Origin: Catenulispora acidiphila DSM 44928
Lineage (GTDB): Bacteria; Actinomycetota; Actinomycetes; Streptomycetales; Catenulisporaceae
Assembly (NCBI RefSeq): GCF_000024025.1
Contig: NC_013131.1
Coordinates: 4,712,001-4,776,000 of the forward strand
Length of the DNA: 64,000 bases
Reading direction: 5' to 3'
This document shows positions 50,547-60,206 of the stretch, piece by piece. The position numbers were made by a program, and so were the translations under genes. The notes beneath the pieces are model-generated. The model did no database searches and was not told where the DNA came from. It saw nothing but the letters and a program-made list of their open reading frames with translations. The first letter of the stretch is position 1. Every line of letters starts with the position of its first letter.

Positions 50547-51664
50547 GACGCGGCCTCCGGCTCTGACTCCGACTCCGACTCCGACTCCGACTCCGGGGCA
50601 GCGTGCTCCGCCTCGCGCAGCGCGCGGGCCAGGATCCGGCCGAGGAACGCCTCGTCGGTGAGCGTCATGCCGAGCCGGTTGTTCGTCATGTGCAGGTACG
50701 GCAGCAGCAGACGCCGCGCCGCCGCGCCCGCGTCGGTGATCACCTGGTTGTCGGAGCCGTCCCAGGACTCGAACACCAGCGCGCCCGCCTCGGCCAGCGC
50801 GCCGATCCGTGCCCGCACCTCGATGCAGTGCTCGGCCCAGGCGCCCAGCACGCCGGGCAGACTCCCGGCGGCGCCGCGCGCGAACGCCTCGCGCACCGCG
50901 GCGAACCGCTGGCTGATCCCGGGACCGGTCTTGTCGTAGGCGCTGTCGTAGTCCTCGTCGGTCACGTCGCCGTCGGTGTCGAAGGCACGGCGCCAGAAGC
51001 CGTGGTAGCCCTCGAAGAAGTCGGCGCACGTTGCGGCATCGGCTTCGAACGCCGCCGCCGTCACCATCATCAGCTGTGCGGCGATGCCCAGCCGGATGGA
51101 GCGCAGGTGCGTGTTCATCGTCCGCAGCAGGTCCACGACCAGGTCCGAGGAGTGCTCGAAATGCCACTCGGCCACCGCGACCCCGGCCGCGCCGCCGTAC
51201 TTGCCGTACTCTGGCTCGTACGGCTCACGGCTGTGGGTGTTGTTCTCCCGCAACCGCATCCGGCCGTTCTCGTCGAGGTAGACCGCGCGCTGCTCGTCGG
51301 TGAACTCGAAGTCGAACATCTTGGTGTAGACGTCGGACAGGAAGTCCGGGTCGGCCGAATACAACGCGGGCCGCCTTCGCAGGTACGCGTCGATCGCTGC
51401 TTCGGCACGCTCCAGGACCGTCTCGGTCGCGGCTTCCGACGACGGCTGCAGGCGCAGCCGCAGATGCGTGCCCTCGACCCAGTAGTTGATGAAGAACCAG
51501 CTGGAGAGCAAGCCGTCCTGGCGCAGTCCGGCGATCAGAGGCCTGATGGACTCGGTGAGCATGGACAGCCGGACCGCGCCGTAGAAGATGTGGACGGCCT
51601 GCCACGGCCCGGGTTCGGACGGCGCGTCCGGGGCGGTCGCCGGCTCGGCGGCGAGCGTGGTCAT
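50543..51664 (-). CDS. Thiopeptide-type biosynthesis protein (LanB C-terminal, glutamate-elimination domain)
   Basis: A 373-residue protein of the SpaB_C/thiopeptide-type bacteriocin family. The diagnostic beginning is WQAVHIFYGAVRLSM and GLLSSWFFINYWVEGTHLRLRL. In split LanB systems this domain removes glutamate from glutamylated Ser/Thr to give dehydroalanine/dehydrobutyrine; related proteins catalyse the [4+2] pyridine-forming step of thiopeptides. As the only such domain here next to a LanB N-protein, elimination is the more likely role. The C-terminus is an acidic SESESESE tail from a simple repeat. ATGA overlaps with both neighbours. The frame is open upstream but belongs to the LanB gene. 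Confidence 0.87.
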   Translation of the reverse strand: MTTLAAEPATAPDAPSEPGPWQAVHIFYGAVRLSMLTESIRPLIAGLRQDGLLSSWFFINYWVEGTHLRLRLQPSSEAATETVLERAEAAIDAYLRRRPALYSADPDFLSDVYTKMFDFEFTDEQRAVYLDENGRMRLRENNTHSREPYEPEYGKYGGAAGVAVAEWHFEHSSDLVVDLLRTMNTHLRSIRLGIAAQLMMVTAAAFEADAATCADFFEGYHGFWRRAFDTDGDVTDEDYDSAYDKTGPGISQRFAAVREAFARGAAGSLPGVLGAWAEHCIEVRARIGALAEAGALVFESWDGSDNQVITDAGAAARRLLLPYLHMTNNRLGMTLTDEAFLGRILARALREAEHAAPESESESESESEPEAAS

Positions 51665-54474
51665 GGGGTGCCTCCGGTGAGGGTCGGGTGCGTGCGGCGG
51701 ATCGTCGTCTCGACGGCCAACTCGGCGACGTGGTGGCCTGGAAGGTGGGGAAGGCGCGGAAGGTGCGGCGCGGCGGAGGTGACCGTGAGCTGGTCCGCGG
51801 TCGGGGACATCTCCTCCAGGCAGAAGCCGCCGTCCTTGACCGCCGCGTCGAGCAGGCCCAGGCACACGGCGCTGGTGAAGTCGACCAGAGCCGGCTTGGC
51901 GCGCTGCCCTTCGGCGTCGTAGCGCGCGAAGACCTGATCGGGCAGGGAATGCGTGCGCTGCCAACGGCGCCAGGTGAGCAGCCGTTCGGCGGTGTCGGCA
52001 CCGGGACGGTGGACCGGGAGCGCGGAGGCGGGGAACGTCCACTGCCGGCGCGCGATGACCACTGTCCCGAGCCGGACTCGGGGTCGGGTCGTGACGCCTT
52101 CGGGCGTCTCGGTACTCGGCACTCCGTCCCACACGTTGAGCCGCGCCAGCGACGACGGCGAGAACAGCAACAGGAAGCGGGCGATCGCCGGGAGCACCAT
52201 CGGCAGCAGATAGCCGAGGTAGACCGGGACGACTTCGCGACCCAGGCGCCGGGACCGCAGCATCAGACGGTCGGTGTCCGCGTCGTGCTCCAGATAGAGG
52301 TCGTCCATCGCAAGCTGCGCCTCCGGCGGCAGCGAGGAGCGCTCGTCCGGGCAGATGATCTGGTAGTCGGTGAGCCGGCCGTGCAGGTTCAGGTTGGTCC
52401 CGACGATGCCGCCGGCCACCTCGGCCAGTACCGCGCCGTCCGGGGCGACGGCCTGCGAGGTCTGGCGCAGCCCGCCGGAGAGCCCTTCGGCGCCGACGTC
52501 CTCGAAACAGTGCGAGAAGCGGGAGAACGGGAAGTGCAGCCCGCCGAAAGAGCGGTTCAGCGCGGCGATCGGACCGTTGTCGGTCCGGCCGACCTGAAGG
52601 AAGTGCGCTTCCGGACGGAACCGGGAGGTGAACGGTGCGATCCGGGCGGCGAGGTCAGCCAGGACCGCCTCGGACAGGACGACTTCGTCCCCTGCTTCGC
52701 TATCGCCTGCCTCGCCTTCTTCGCCCCGCTGACTGATGTCGCGCATGTGCTCGGCGAACTCCGAGCGGACCGCGTCCAGGACGGCGAATTCGGGCTGTCG
52801 CAACCAGTTCTCGTACGGTAGGTAGCTGCCGTTCTCGTCGAAGGAGCGGCGCTCCTGCGTCAGTCGCACGTACTGGTCGTAGATGTCCTCGTGGAAGTCG
52901 CGGACGAATCCCGGGACGTCGTCGCAGCGCCCGCCGACGCCGTAGCGCGCCAGGAAGAAGCCACGCAGCACCAGCCGGTGTGTCAGGACCATGTCGAACA
53001 GCGGCAGGATCTCGCTCAGTGCGCGCAGCGGCTCGGCGAAGCTGTCCATCCATTCCGAGCGGTCGTACGTCGCCGGAGCTTGACCTGCGCGGACGTCCTC
53101 GTAGACCAGCGTCCTGGGCAGCGTGGTCTCCGAGGCTCCCAGCGCCTCGTGGACCTCTTCGAACCCGGCGCGGATCCGCTGAAGGATCTCGCGCCTGGTC
53201 GCCAGATCGGCGTTGGCGAAGCCGTCCAGCTGCGCCGCGATGCCTCGCAGCCGTGCGGACAGCTCGGCGGCCCACGCGCGATCCAGCGTCAGCAGCCGAT
53301 CAGCCAGGTCGCGCAGCGGATCGCGGTGGTGGATGTCGATCCGCAGCGCCGGGACGCGCAGCAGCCCGAGTTGCATGAGGCGGCGCGCGTAGGCGTCGCA
53401 GTCCTCGACCGGCGCGTTCACCGCCGTGCTCAGCCTGCTGATGAACTCCGCGTAGCGCAGGTCCGGCTCGTCGGCCAGGACGTCCAGGATACCCTGGAGC
53501 GCCGCGCCGTGGCGCAGGAAGAACAGGTCGTCGTGGACGATGTCGAAGCTGACCGCCGCGTCGTCGTCGCCGCGGATGGTCGTGTGGCGCATGTAGCGCA
53601 GGCGGTCTTCCTCGGCGTACCAGCCGGCGGTCAGCGTGACCGGGAGGTCGGCGCGCACCGTGTCGTCGGCGGCGATCAGGTCGGCGAGCCGAGCCAGCAC
53701 GGCGACGTTGATCCGCGGGTGGTCGGTCCAGTCCGCCGCGACGGCGAGCGAACCGGCGGCTGGACCGGCTGGATCAGCTGACCCGGCTGACCCGGCCGCG
53801 CCGGGCGTATCAGTGAACTCACCCAGCGCCACGCCGGTGAAGCTGCTGAACGGACTGGTCTTCCCGGCGACCTTGTAGAGGTACTCGACCAGAGCGCGCT
53901 GCGTGCGCCGATCGCGCTTGCCGAGTTCGCCCGGCGGCTTGGCGAGGAAGCCGTCGAGTGCCGCGTCCAGCGACGGCGAGGCCAGGAGCAGCCCTTGCCG
54001 AAGCCGAGGCTCCACAGCCAGCTGCCGCAGCGTCTCGCGGACGCCTGCTTCCTCGGCCCGAAGTATCCCAGGGCCCTGCGCAAGGCGCTGCTGCCACGCG
54101 CAGTGGTCTCGCAGCCAGGACGCCAGGGCGTCCCGGGTGGCGTCCGGCATCGGCAGATACAGCGCGGCCTGCGGGTCTTTGACCGGCTTGGCGTTGAACA
54201 CCTGGCGCCGGATGGTGAGCAGGGCGCGGCGGTCGGTCTCGTCCTCGTTGTCGCTGATGGCTTCGTGCAGCAGATCGCTCAACGCGGCGCCGGACTCGGC
54301 CAGCCGGCGCTCGTCGGCCAGGATCGCGTCGGCCCAGGCGATGCTCGCCGGGCTGCGCAACGTCTCCAGCGCCGTGAACGGCAGACCCGCCACGCGCAGC
54401 ATGAAGCGCCGTCCGAGCTCCCAGCTTCCGATGTCCTGCGCGGGCGTTGTGGCGACGGGCAAGGTGACAGTCAC
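51661..54474 (-). CDS. Lantibiotic dehydratase N-terminal (glutamylation) protein, split LanB
   Basis: A 937-residue LanB glutamyl-transfer protein that uses Glu-tRNA to activate Ser/Thr of the precursor. Family patterns include LYKVAGKTSPFSSFTGVALGEF near residue 200, TLVYEDVRAG, DNGPIAALNRSFGGLHFPFSRFSHCF and the C-terminal ARRQWTFPASALPV. The elimination domain is encoded by the next gene, as in goadsporin and thiopeptide clusters. A short Gly/Ala/Ser/Pro repeat lies near residue 235. The start is GTG 54474 with GAGGGGG upstream. Confidence 0.9.
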   Translation of the reverse strand: MTVTLPVATTPAQDIGSWELGRRFMLRVAGLPFTALETLRSPASIAWADAILADERRLAESGAALSDLLHEAISDNEDETDRRALLTIRRQVFNAKPVKDPQAALYLPMPDATRDALASWLRDHCAWQQRLAQGPGILRAEEAGVRETLRQLAVEPRLRQGLLLASPSLDAALDGFLAKPPGELGKRDRRTQRALVEYLYKVAGKTSPFSSFTGVALGEFTDTPGAAGSAGSADPAGPAAGSLAVAADWTDHPRINVAVLARLADLIAADDTVRADLPVTLTAGWYAEEDRLRYMRHTTIRGDDDAAVSFDIVHDDLFFLRHGAALQGILDVLADEPDLRYAEFISRLSTAVNAPVEDCDAYARRLMQLGLLRVPALRIDIHHRDPLRDLADRLLTLDRAWAAELSARLRGIAAQLDGFANADLATRREILQRIRAGFEEVHEALGASETTLPRTLVYEDVRAGQAPATYDRSEWMDSFAEPLRALSEILPLFDMVLTHRLVLRGFFLARYGVGGRCDDVPGFVRDFHEDIYDQYVRLTQERRSFDENGSYLPYENWLRQPEFAVLDAVRSEFAEHMRDISQRGEEGEAGDSEAGDEVVLSEAVLADLAARIAPFTSRFRPEAHFLQVGRTDNGPIAALNRSFGGLHFPFSRFSHCFEDVGAEGLSGGLRQTSQAVAPDGAVLAEVAGGIVGTNLNLHGRLTDYQIICPDERSSLPPEAQLAMDDLYLEHDADTDRLMLRSRRLGREVVPVYLGYLLPMVLPAIARFLLLFSPSSLARLNVWDGVPSTETPEGVTTRPRVRLGTVVIARRQWTFPASALPVHRPGADTAERLLTWRRWQRTHSLPDQVFARYDAEGQRAKPALVDFTSAVCLGLLDAAVKDGGFCLEEMSPTADQLTVTSAAPHLPRLPHLPGHHVAELAVETTIRRTHPTLTGGTP

Positions 54475-54486
54475 AGCTGATCCCCC

Positions 54487-56082
54487 TCAGCCGATCTCGT
54501 AGCGGAAGTCGGCAGGCCGCTCGCGCTCCCGGCCGACCATGAGGATCAGCAGCGGCGCCTCGTCGGTGCCCTCGAGCCCTAGCTCCTCGACGTAGGCGGG
54601 GTTGTCGAAGCCCAGCGCCGCGCCGCAGCCGAGCCCGAGCCCGGCCGAGGCCAGGTAGACCGCCTGCGCGATCGCGCCGACCACGGCGTTCACGAGGCGG
54701 TACCCGCGGTCGCCGACGCTGTCGTACAGCGCGTCGGCGCGCACGGACGGCACGATCACCGCACCGGCCTCTTCGAGGTTGTAGTTCTCCAGGAAGTACG
54801 TCGGCTGCAGGAAGTCCGCAGGCGATCTGTCCGTCACGCGCAGCAGGCGGTTCGCGGCGGGGTCGTACTCATAGGCAGCCGGCGCGACACCACGGACGTG
54901 GTTGACGAAGACGTAGAACTTGGCCAGCTCCAGCCCGCGCTCCGGTTCGGCGACGTCGCACGCGAACGCGGCGGCTTGCGAGGCGGCCGCCAGGATCGCG
55001 GCCAGCTCGGCGCCGGTGGTCGGGACCGCGCCGCTGAACCGGCCGAAACTGCTGCGGCGTGCCCGGAACGCCTGCCGGGCCGGCGCCGGCGGCAGGGGTT
55101 CGGGCAGGTCCACGACCGGACGGTCCTCCGGCGGCCGGTGCGCGGCAGCCGGATCCAGCGCCGGCGGTTCGGGCCGGGGCGCGGGCGTCATCGTGGCCTG
55201 ATGGACCGCGATGTTCAGGTCGAAGGTGCGCACGCGGCGTGACCGCTCCTGCTCGCTGAGACGGACTCGAGGCGGGTACTCGGGATTCTCGCCTGTCTTT
55301 ACCACTGGCCCGGTCCAGGGCAGCGGCACGACCGCGAAGACGCCCTCCTGCTCCGGCGGTACCCCGAGCAGGTCCCCGAGGCGCCGGTCGTCGAACCAGA
55401 ACGCCGGGGTCAGGTGCAGACCATGGTCCGCCAGGAACATCTGCCAGCTCTGCAGAATCGTCCCGACGTCCATCGTGACGGCGTGGTAGCAGAAGTTCTG
55501 GTACTTGAAGGCGTTCTGCCAGAACTTCAGACCGAGCACCAGGAACTGGTCGGTGTCGGTGGGCACGGACTGCGGTGCGTCTCCCAACGCGGCACGGATC
55601 TCAGCCGTCACATCGCCGGTGAGCAGCCGGCGCATCTCGTGATGCGGCGGCGAGTAGTGGTAGAGCCCGGGCAGCACCGGGCCGCGCGCGCCGGAAGCCC
55701 AATAAACGCTCACCGGATACAAGCCGCCGCCGGAAGCGGTACCGCGCCACCAGTTGGCGTCGGCGTAGTCCGGCAGCGTGACCAGGTCGTTGTTGGCGTG
55801 CGGAGCCAGACGGCGCCCGAGGTAGCCGTAGGAGTGACGGAGCATGTCCGCCAGCAGCGGGACCGAGAAGCCGCCGGGCTGGTCGCCGCGCTGGTTGCCG
55901 GACTGGTCGCCAGCCGGATCGGGCGTCGGCACCGATTCCATCGGCAGCGGCAGCCGTTCGGCGTCCGGGTAGTACTTCAGATGCCGGGGCTTGTCGCCCC
56001 AGTCCGGTTCCAAGCCGATCGGCTCCATCGGCACCCGGGCCCGGTTCATCACCGTGCGCAGATAGTCGTGGGCGGTGCCCAT
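54487..56082 (-). CDS. SagB/ThcOx-type azoline dehydrogenase, double nitroreductase
   Basis: A 531-residue FMN enzyme that oxidises azolines to aromatic azoles. It contains two nitroreductase-like units, about 75-290 (HSYGYLGRRL, ASGGGLYPVSVYW, FKYQNFCYHAVTMDVG) and about 335-531 (RRSSFGRFSG, ENYNLEEAGAVIVPS, VVGAIAQAVYLASAGLGLGCG). They are joined by a Pro-rich linker. The duplicated architecture is that of larger SagB family members. A GDQ/GNQ repeat lies near residues 58-70. The AGGAG ribosome site fits ATG 56082. Confidence 0.88.
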   Translation of the reverse strand: MGTAHDYLRTVMNRARVPMEPIGLEPDWGDKPRHLKYYPDAERLPLPMESVPTPDPAGDQSGNQRGDQPGGFSVPLLADMLRHSYGYLGRRLAPHANNDLVTLPDYADANWWRGTASGGGLYPVSVYWASGARGPVLPGLYHYSPPHHEMRRLLTGDVTAEIRAALGDAPQSVPTDTDQFLVLGLKFWQNAFKYQNFCYHAVTMDVGTILQSWQMFLADHGLHLTPAFWFDDRRLGDLLGVPPEQEGVFAVVPLPWTGPVVKTGENPEYPPRVRLSEQERSRRVRTFDLNIAVHQATMTPAPRPEPPALDPAAAHRPPEDRPVVDLPEPLPPAPARQAFRARRSSFGRFSGAVPTTGAELAAILAAASQAAAFACDVAEPERGLELAKFYVFVNHVRGVAPAAYEYDPAANRLLRVTDRSPADFLQPTYFLENYNLEEAGAVIVPSVRADALYDSVGDRGYRLVNAVVGAIAQAVYLASAGLGLGCGAALGFDNPAYVEELGLEGTDEAPLLILMVGRERERPADFRYEIG

Positions 56083-56113
56083 GAGGAGGTCTCCTAACTG
56101 TCCTGCGAACGCT

Positions 56114-58006
56114 TCAGGGGAAGGGGTGCGGAGCGGGGTTCGGCGTCGTGGCGCCGGTGAGGGCGTGCAGGCGCGGCATCAGCGGCGCGCGCTGCCGGGT
56201 CCAGCCGAAGTCGATCGGCACGAGCCCCGGCACGATCACGCCGACCGTGGACAGACCCAGGCGGCGCTGTTCGGGCGCGGTCTGGTCGACGACGATCGTG
56301 TCGAAGCCCGCCGCCGTGACGTGCCCGACGCATGCGGCGAGGTCTTCGCGCAGGTCGCCGGTACGCGGCGGCGCTTCACCGAACGCCTGCTTCAGCGGCA
56401 GTAGAGCGGCGCGCGGCGCGTCGAGCAGGAAGGAGGCATACTGCGCCATCTCCGGCAGTCCGTAGAGCCGGGAGTGGTCGTGCAGCCCGATGACCTGCGT
56501 GAAATCGGCTGCCATCGCCCGCAGCTCGGCTTCGTCGCGCTCGGCTCGGCGCCGGGCGTGCAGCGCGTCGGTGGCGATCTCGGCCAGCCCGGCGGCCAGC
56601 GCCTCCTCCGGGTCGAGGGCGGCGCCCGCGCCGAAGCACAACGCGCCCAGACCTGGGGTGCGGCGTACCGCGACCGCGGTGATGACCGGGACCGGGAACG
56701 CCAGGCGGGTGTCGAAGAACCTTGCTTCGTACCCGTACATCGCCAGGCGCTCGACGAGATGTCTGGTCTCGGCGTGCTCGCTGGTGCGGGGATCGAGCTC
56801 GGGCAAGCTCTGGCGTCCGAACCACGTCAGTAGGAACGCGTCGCGTTCGATCAGCTCCAGCAGTCCGGACAGGACGGCTTCGGCGACGGAGCCTCCAGAG
56901 GCACAGCCGTTCGAGCACTGCTGCACGAAGCGCTCGGCGTGCGGCTCGCAGTGGTAGTAGCTCATGACGAGCGGGACCAGGATCTCGCGGTCGTCCCGCA
57001 GCGAGTACCCGCGGACCCAAGGGATCTTGCGGTCCGTGGCGAACGCCTTGGTCTCAGGGTCCTGTTCGTAGAACTCCGGCGCGTACATGCCGCAGTCGCG
57101 CGGATCGAGCGCCGGCACGGTGAGGTCGTCGAAAGCGGCGACCAGCGGCGGTTCCTGGCCGCGCGGACGCAGCCCGGCGTAGCGCTCGAAGCCCTCCAGG
57201 ACCCCGGTTCGCAGGCTTCGACGATAGGTGTCGCGATGCCCGCCCCAGAACACCTCGTACAGCCGGCCGCCCGCGCGCTCGGCGATGACGCCGAGGACCG
57301 AGGACGTGGTCGGCAGGTCCAGCTCCTCGATCTTCACCTGTCCCAGCACCCCGCACACCGGGTTGACCAGCGCGTCGGCCGGCAGGTCGAAGGCGTCGGC
57401 GTCCCGGACCCGGGACGAGCCGGGCTTGGAGCGCGGAGCCGGCGGCAGATCGGCGATCGGTGTCCAGGCGGTCTGGTTGGCGCGACCGGTCTGGTTGTCG
57501 CAACTGGCGTGGCTGCGGCAGTCCGGGCAGTCCGGATCGGCCATTACCTGGGTTCGCAGGATCCTGGCTTCGACAAGATCGAGTTGGTAGACGAAGGGCT
57601 CTGCGGTGCTCGATCCGGTGCTCGGCGCCTCGTCGATCAAGTGCAGGAGCAGCGCGGCGGTCGCGTCGAGCGCGAAGTCGGTGAGCTGCGGCGGCATTCC
57701 GGCGGCGTGCGTGGGACCGCCGATCTCCAGCGCGTCGCGGACCAGGGGGTCCCGGATCCGCTGCCAGCGCCGGGCCAGGCAGCGTGCGCAGGACTGCTCG
57801 CCGAGCGGTCCGGCGATGATGTGGCGTCCGGTGAAGTGGAGCGGGATCGAGCTGTTGTCCATGCCGCTGCTGGTTTCGGGGGCGGAGATCGGGCCGTCCA
57901 ACTCGTCCCGCACGCCGAGCGGCGCGACGACGGCGTCCAAGCCGGTCCGCTGCCGCAGCCCTTCTTCGAAGCGGGCGCAGGCGGACGCCCACGGGAGCAC
58001 GGACAC
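56114..58006 (-). CDS. YcaO cyclodehydratase domain protein, proximal copy
   Basis: A 630-residue YcaO protein related along its length to the copy at 45608-47551. CxxC pairs occur in SCARCLARRWQRIRD and DPDCPDC. ATP-site motifs are SNGCASGG and LLELIERDAF; VDQTAPEQ and LVPIDFGWTRQRAP follow, and the tail ends PAPHPFP. It appears catalytically complete. GTG 58006 follows the previous stop after one base; GTG 58000 is a second possibility. It is next to the RRE/ThiF-like gene and probably forms the main cyclodehydratase with it. Confidence 0.87.
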   Translation of the reverse strand: MSVLPWASACARFEEGLRQRTGLDAVVAPLGVRDELDGPISAPETSSGMDNSSIPLHFTGRHIIAGPLGEQSCARCLARRWQRIRDPLVRDALEIGGPTHAAGMPPQLTDFALDATAALLLHLIDEAPSTGSSTAEPFVYQLDLVEARILRTQVMADPDCPDCRSHASCDNQTGRANQTAWTPIADLPPAPRSKPGSSRVRDADAFDLPADALVNPVCGVLGQVKIEELDLPTTSSVLGVIAERAGGRLYEVFWGGHRDTYRRSLRTGVLEGFERYAGLRPRGQEPPLVAAFDDLTVPALDPRDCGMYAPEFYEQDPETKAFATDRKIPWVRGYSLRDDREILVPLVMSYYHCEPHAERFVQQCSNGCASGGSVAEAVLSGLLELIERDAFLLTWFGRQSLPELDPRTSEHAETRHLVERLAMYGYEARFFDTRLAFPVPVITAVAVRRTPGLGALCFGAGAALDPEEALAAGLAEIATDALHARRRAERDEAELRAMAADFTQVIGLHDHSRLYGLPEMAQYASFLLDAPRAALLPLKQAFGEAPPRTGDLREDLAACVGHVTAAGFDTIVVDQTAPEQRRLGLSTVGVIVPGLVPIDFGWTRQRAPLMPRLHALTGATTPNPAPHPFP

Positions 58007-58007
58007 C

Positions 58008-60206
58008 TCAGCGCCGTCCGGTGAGCAGGACGCGGACCACGGTGATCCCCGCACGGGACAGGTCGTCCGAGCCGATCGGCGCCGCGTAGGCGTCCCGGTC
58101 GGCACGGCGCAGGGCGTCGAGGGCGTCGGGCCAGGCCGAGGCGGCGTCCAGTGAAGGGCGGATGTCGCCTTCGACCGGCAGTGCGAAGGGATCCAGGGCC
58201 CTGATGAGCGGATCGCCGCCGTCCACCGGCACGCCGGGTTCCTGGCGTCCCAGCTGGACGCGTCCGACGAGGTCGCACAACGCTTCGCGGGCCGCGCGCC
58301 GCCACGCGACGTCGGCGCTGATCGCCCACACCGGCCGGTCCTGCGCCTCGTCGTGCGCGCGGGCGGCGAGCACGTGGACGCCGGAGTCCGGATCGCTCAG
58401 GTCGAGCAGTTCGACGCCGAGGTCCAGGTTCGAGGCGGACTCGGCGAGGAAGCGGAGTTCGGCGTCATCGTCCAGTCCGGGGAGTTTGACACGCGCCGCC
58501 GGGCGGTCGTGGCTCAGGACACTGCGAAGCGCGTCCAGGCTCAGCGCCGTGGACAGGGCACGCCCCAGGGCTTCGGCGGTCGAGCGACCCGCACCGGTAC
58601 CTGCGGCTGTCCGCAGGTAGACGCCGTCGCGGTTGGCGGGACCGAAGGTGCGCACGGCTCCCGCCGGGACCAAGACCTCCGTCCCGGACAGCAAAGACAG
58701 GGCCTTGATACGTTCGGTGGTGTCGGCGGGGATGCCGCTGCCCGAGGCGATCGCCAGATCTGTTGCCTCGACACGGATCGGTGCGTCGTCTGTGGCAAGG
58801 CGGGGCGGAACCACGTGCTCGGCGTAGATCTCGGCGGCACGGTGCAGTGCGGACAGGCGCGCGCCGACGACGTGGTGGACGTCGAAGGCGGTGACGGCGC
58901 GGCGCTTCGTGTGGTCGAGCCCGAGACGGATCCGCGCCGCCTTGACCGGCAGCTGGGTGATCGTGTCGTCGTCGAACGCGGTGAACACGCCGACGGACGG
59001 CCGGACCAGCACCGAGCGCGCGGTCAGCTCGTCGTACATCTCGTCGGCCTGGTCGGCGTCGGCGACCGTGGTGGCGCGCGGCGACTCCGGCTCGACGGCT
59101 TCGAGGGCTTCGACAGACTCAGCGGTCTCAGTGGATTCGATGGACTCACCGGTCTGCGAGCAGTAGGGACAGCGCGGATGCGGCGACAGCGGCTCGGTGG
59201 TGCAGTCCATCGAGTCCAGGTCCTGGACGATGACCTGCTCCTCGGTCTCCGGCGGCAGCGCCCCGGTGGTCAGCCGGAAGACCTCGAAGGCCAACAGGTT
59301 GCCGAGCATCGCGGCCAGCGGACGGCTCGGCGCCGAGGTGGTGGCCGACGGCACGATCAAGCTGCTCCACATGTCCGCCGCCGGTCCGGGCGGCTGGTTG
59401 GCGCCGAAGCGCAGCGCCGCGCAGACCCAGCAGCCGGGGCGGGCGCCGCGGGTCAGCGGTCCGACCAGCGCGCGGTCGCCGACGACCGCGAGCGGCAGCA
59501 GGCTGACGCCCTCGGGCACGCCGGCCGCCAGCAGCGCTGTGGTCTGGCGGATGCCGGAAGTCGTGACCACCACGTCGTAGCCGCGCAGGTCCTCCCACGT
59601 CACCTCGCCTTCCGGCAGCGGCAGCAGCCTCACCGCGCAGCCGGCGGCGGCCAGCTGCTCGACCTCCGCCGAGAGCTGGACCGAACCGGAGGCGGCCACG
59701 GAACCGGCCGCGCCGCCGCGCACCGCGACCGCTTCGGCGCCGTTGCGGATCAGGCTCAGCACGCACCACTGCGCGACAGCATCGTCGCCGAGCACTGCGA
59801 CGTGCGCGGTGCGGAAGCGCAGGAAGCGCTCCACGGCTTGCCCGGCGTAGTGGTCCACGTAGTTGATCTGCGCGGCGAAACGCTCGGCGACGGCGGGCGG
59901 CAGGCGTGGCGCGTCCGCCTGCTCCGGCGGGACGTCGCGGGCGAAACCCCGCTCCAGCATCGCGGTGACCAGCTCGGCGACCATGCCGCGCGGTCCGTCT
60001 CCCAGGCCGTCGCAGAGTTCGGCGACGCTGTGCCGACCGGTCAGGCGCGGCACGATCGCGCAGGCGAAGCGGTAGGCCGATGCCGACGCGAGGTGGAACC
60101 CGGCGTGGGAGTTGTGGAAGAGCACGCCGGTGGGCGTGCGGGTGTAGAGCACGTCCTGCTTGACTCGCGGGCGGGTGCCGGAGACCTGATCGTAGGCGGT
60201 GGTCAC
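58008..60206 (-). CDS. RRE and ThiF-like partner protein with a degenerate YcaO-like C-terminal half
   Basis: A 732-residue protein. Residues 12-92 are a PqqD-like RRE winged helix that binds the leader. Residues 130-350 are an E1/ThiF-like domain (AVLGDDAVAQW, two CxxC pairs at 259/262 and 346/349). A Glu/Ser/Thr/Ala repeat linker (353-372) follows. Residues 385-732 align by eye with YcaO (LSALHRAAEIYAEH; GAGRSTAEALGRALSTALSLDAL where active copies have SGGSVAEAVLSGLLELIERDAF), but the acidic ATP ligands and PxP tail are missing. It thus looks like a leader-docking scaffold. GTGA overlap with the SARP gene; AGGAG ribosome site. Confidence 0.83.
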   Translation of the reverse strand: MTTAYDQVSGTRPRVKQDVLYTRTPTGVLFHNSHAGFHLASASAYRFACAIVPRLTGRHSVAELCDGLGDGPRGMVAELVTAMLERGFARDVPPEQADAPRLPPAVAERFAAQINYVDHYAGQAVERFLRFRTAHVAVLGDDAVAQWCVLSLIRNGAEAVAVRGGAAGSVAASGSVQLSAEVEQLAAAGCAVRLLPLPEGEVTWEDLRGYDVVVTTSGIRQTTALLAAGVPEGVSLLPLAVVGDRALVGPLTRGARPGCWVCAALRFGANQPPGPAADMWSSLIVPSATTSAPSRPLAAMLGNLLAFEVFRLTTGALPPETEEQVIVQDLDSMDCTTEPLSPHPRCPYCSQTGESIESTETAESVEALEAVEPESPRATTVADADQADEMYDELTARSVLVRPSVGVFTAFDDDTITQLPVKAARIRLGLDHTKRRAVTAFDVHHVVGARLSALHRAAEIYAEHVVPPRLATDDAPIRVEATDLAIASGSGIPADTTERIKALSLLSGTEVLVPAGAVRTFGPANRDGVYLRTAAGTGAGRSTAEALGRALSTALSLDALRSVLSHDRPAARVKLPGLDDDAELRFLAESASNLDLGVELLDLSDPDSGVHVLAARAHDEAQDRPVWAISADVAWRRAAREALCDLVGRVQLGRQEPGVPVDGGDPLIRALDPFALPVEGDIRPSLDAASAWPDALDALRRADRDAYAAPIGSDDLSRAGITVVRVLLTGRR

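Noticed and set aside
50547-51167. An in-frame upstream extension of the M50-ABC gene
   Set aside because: It overlaps the SpaB_C gene completely and reads as low-complexity shadow; ATG 50546 fits the ATGA overlap series.
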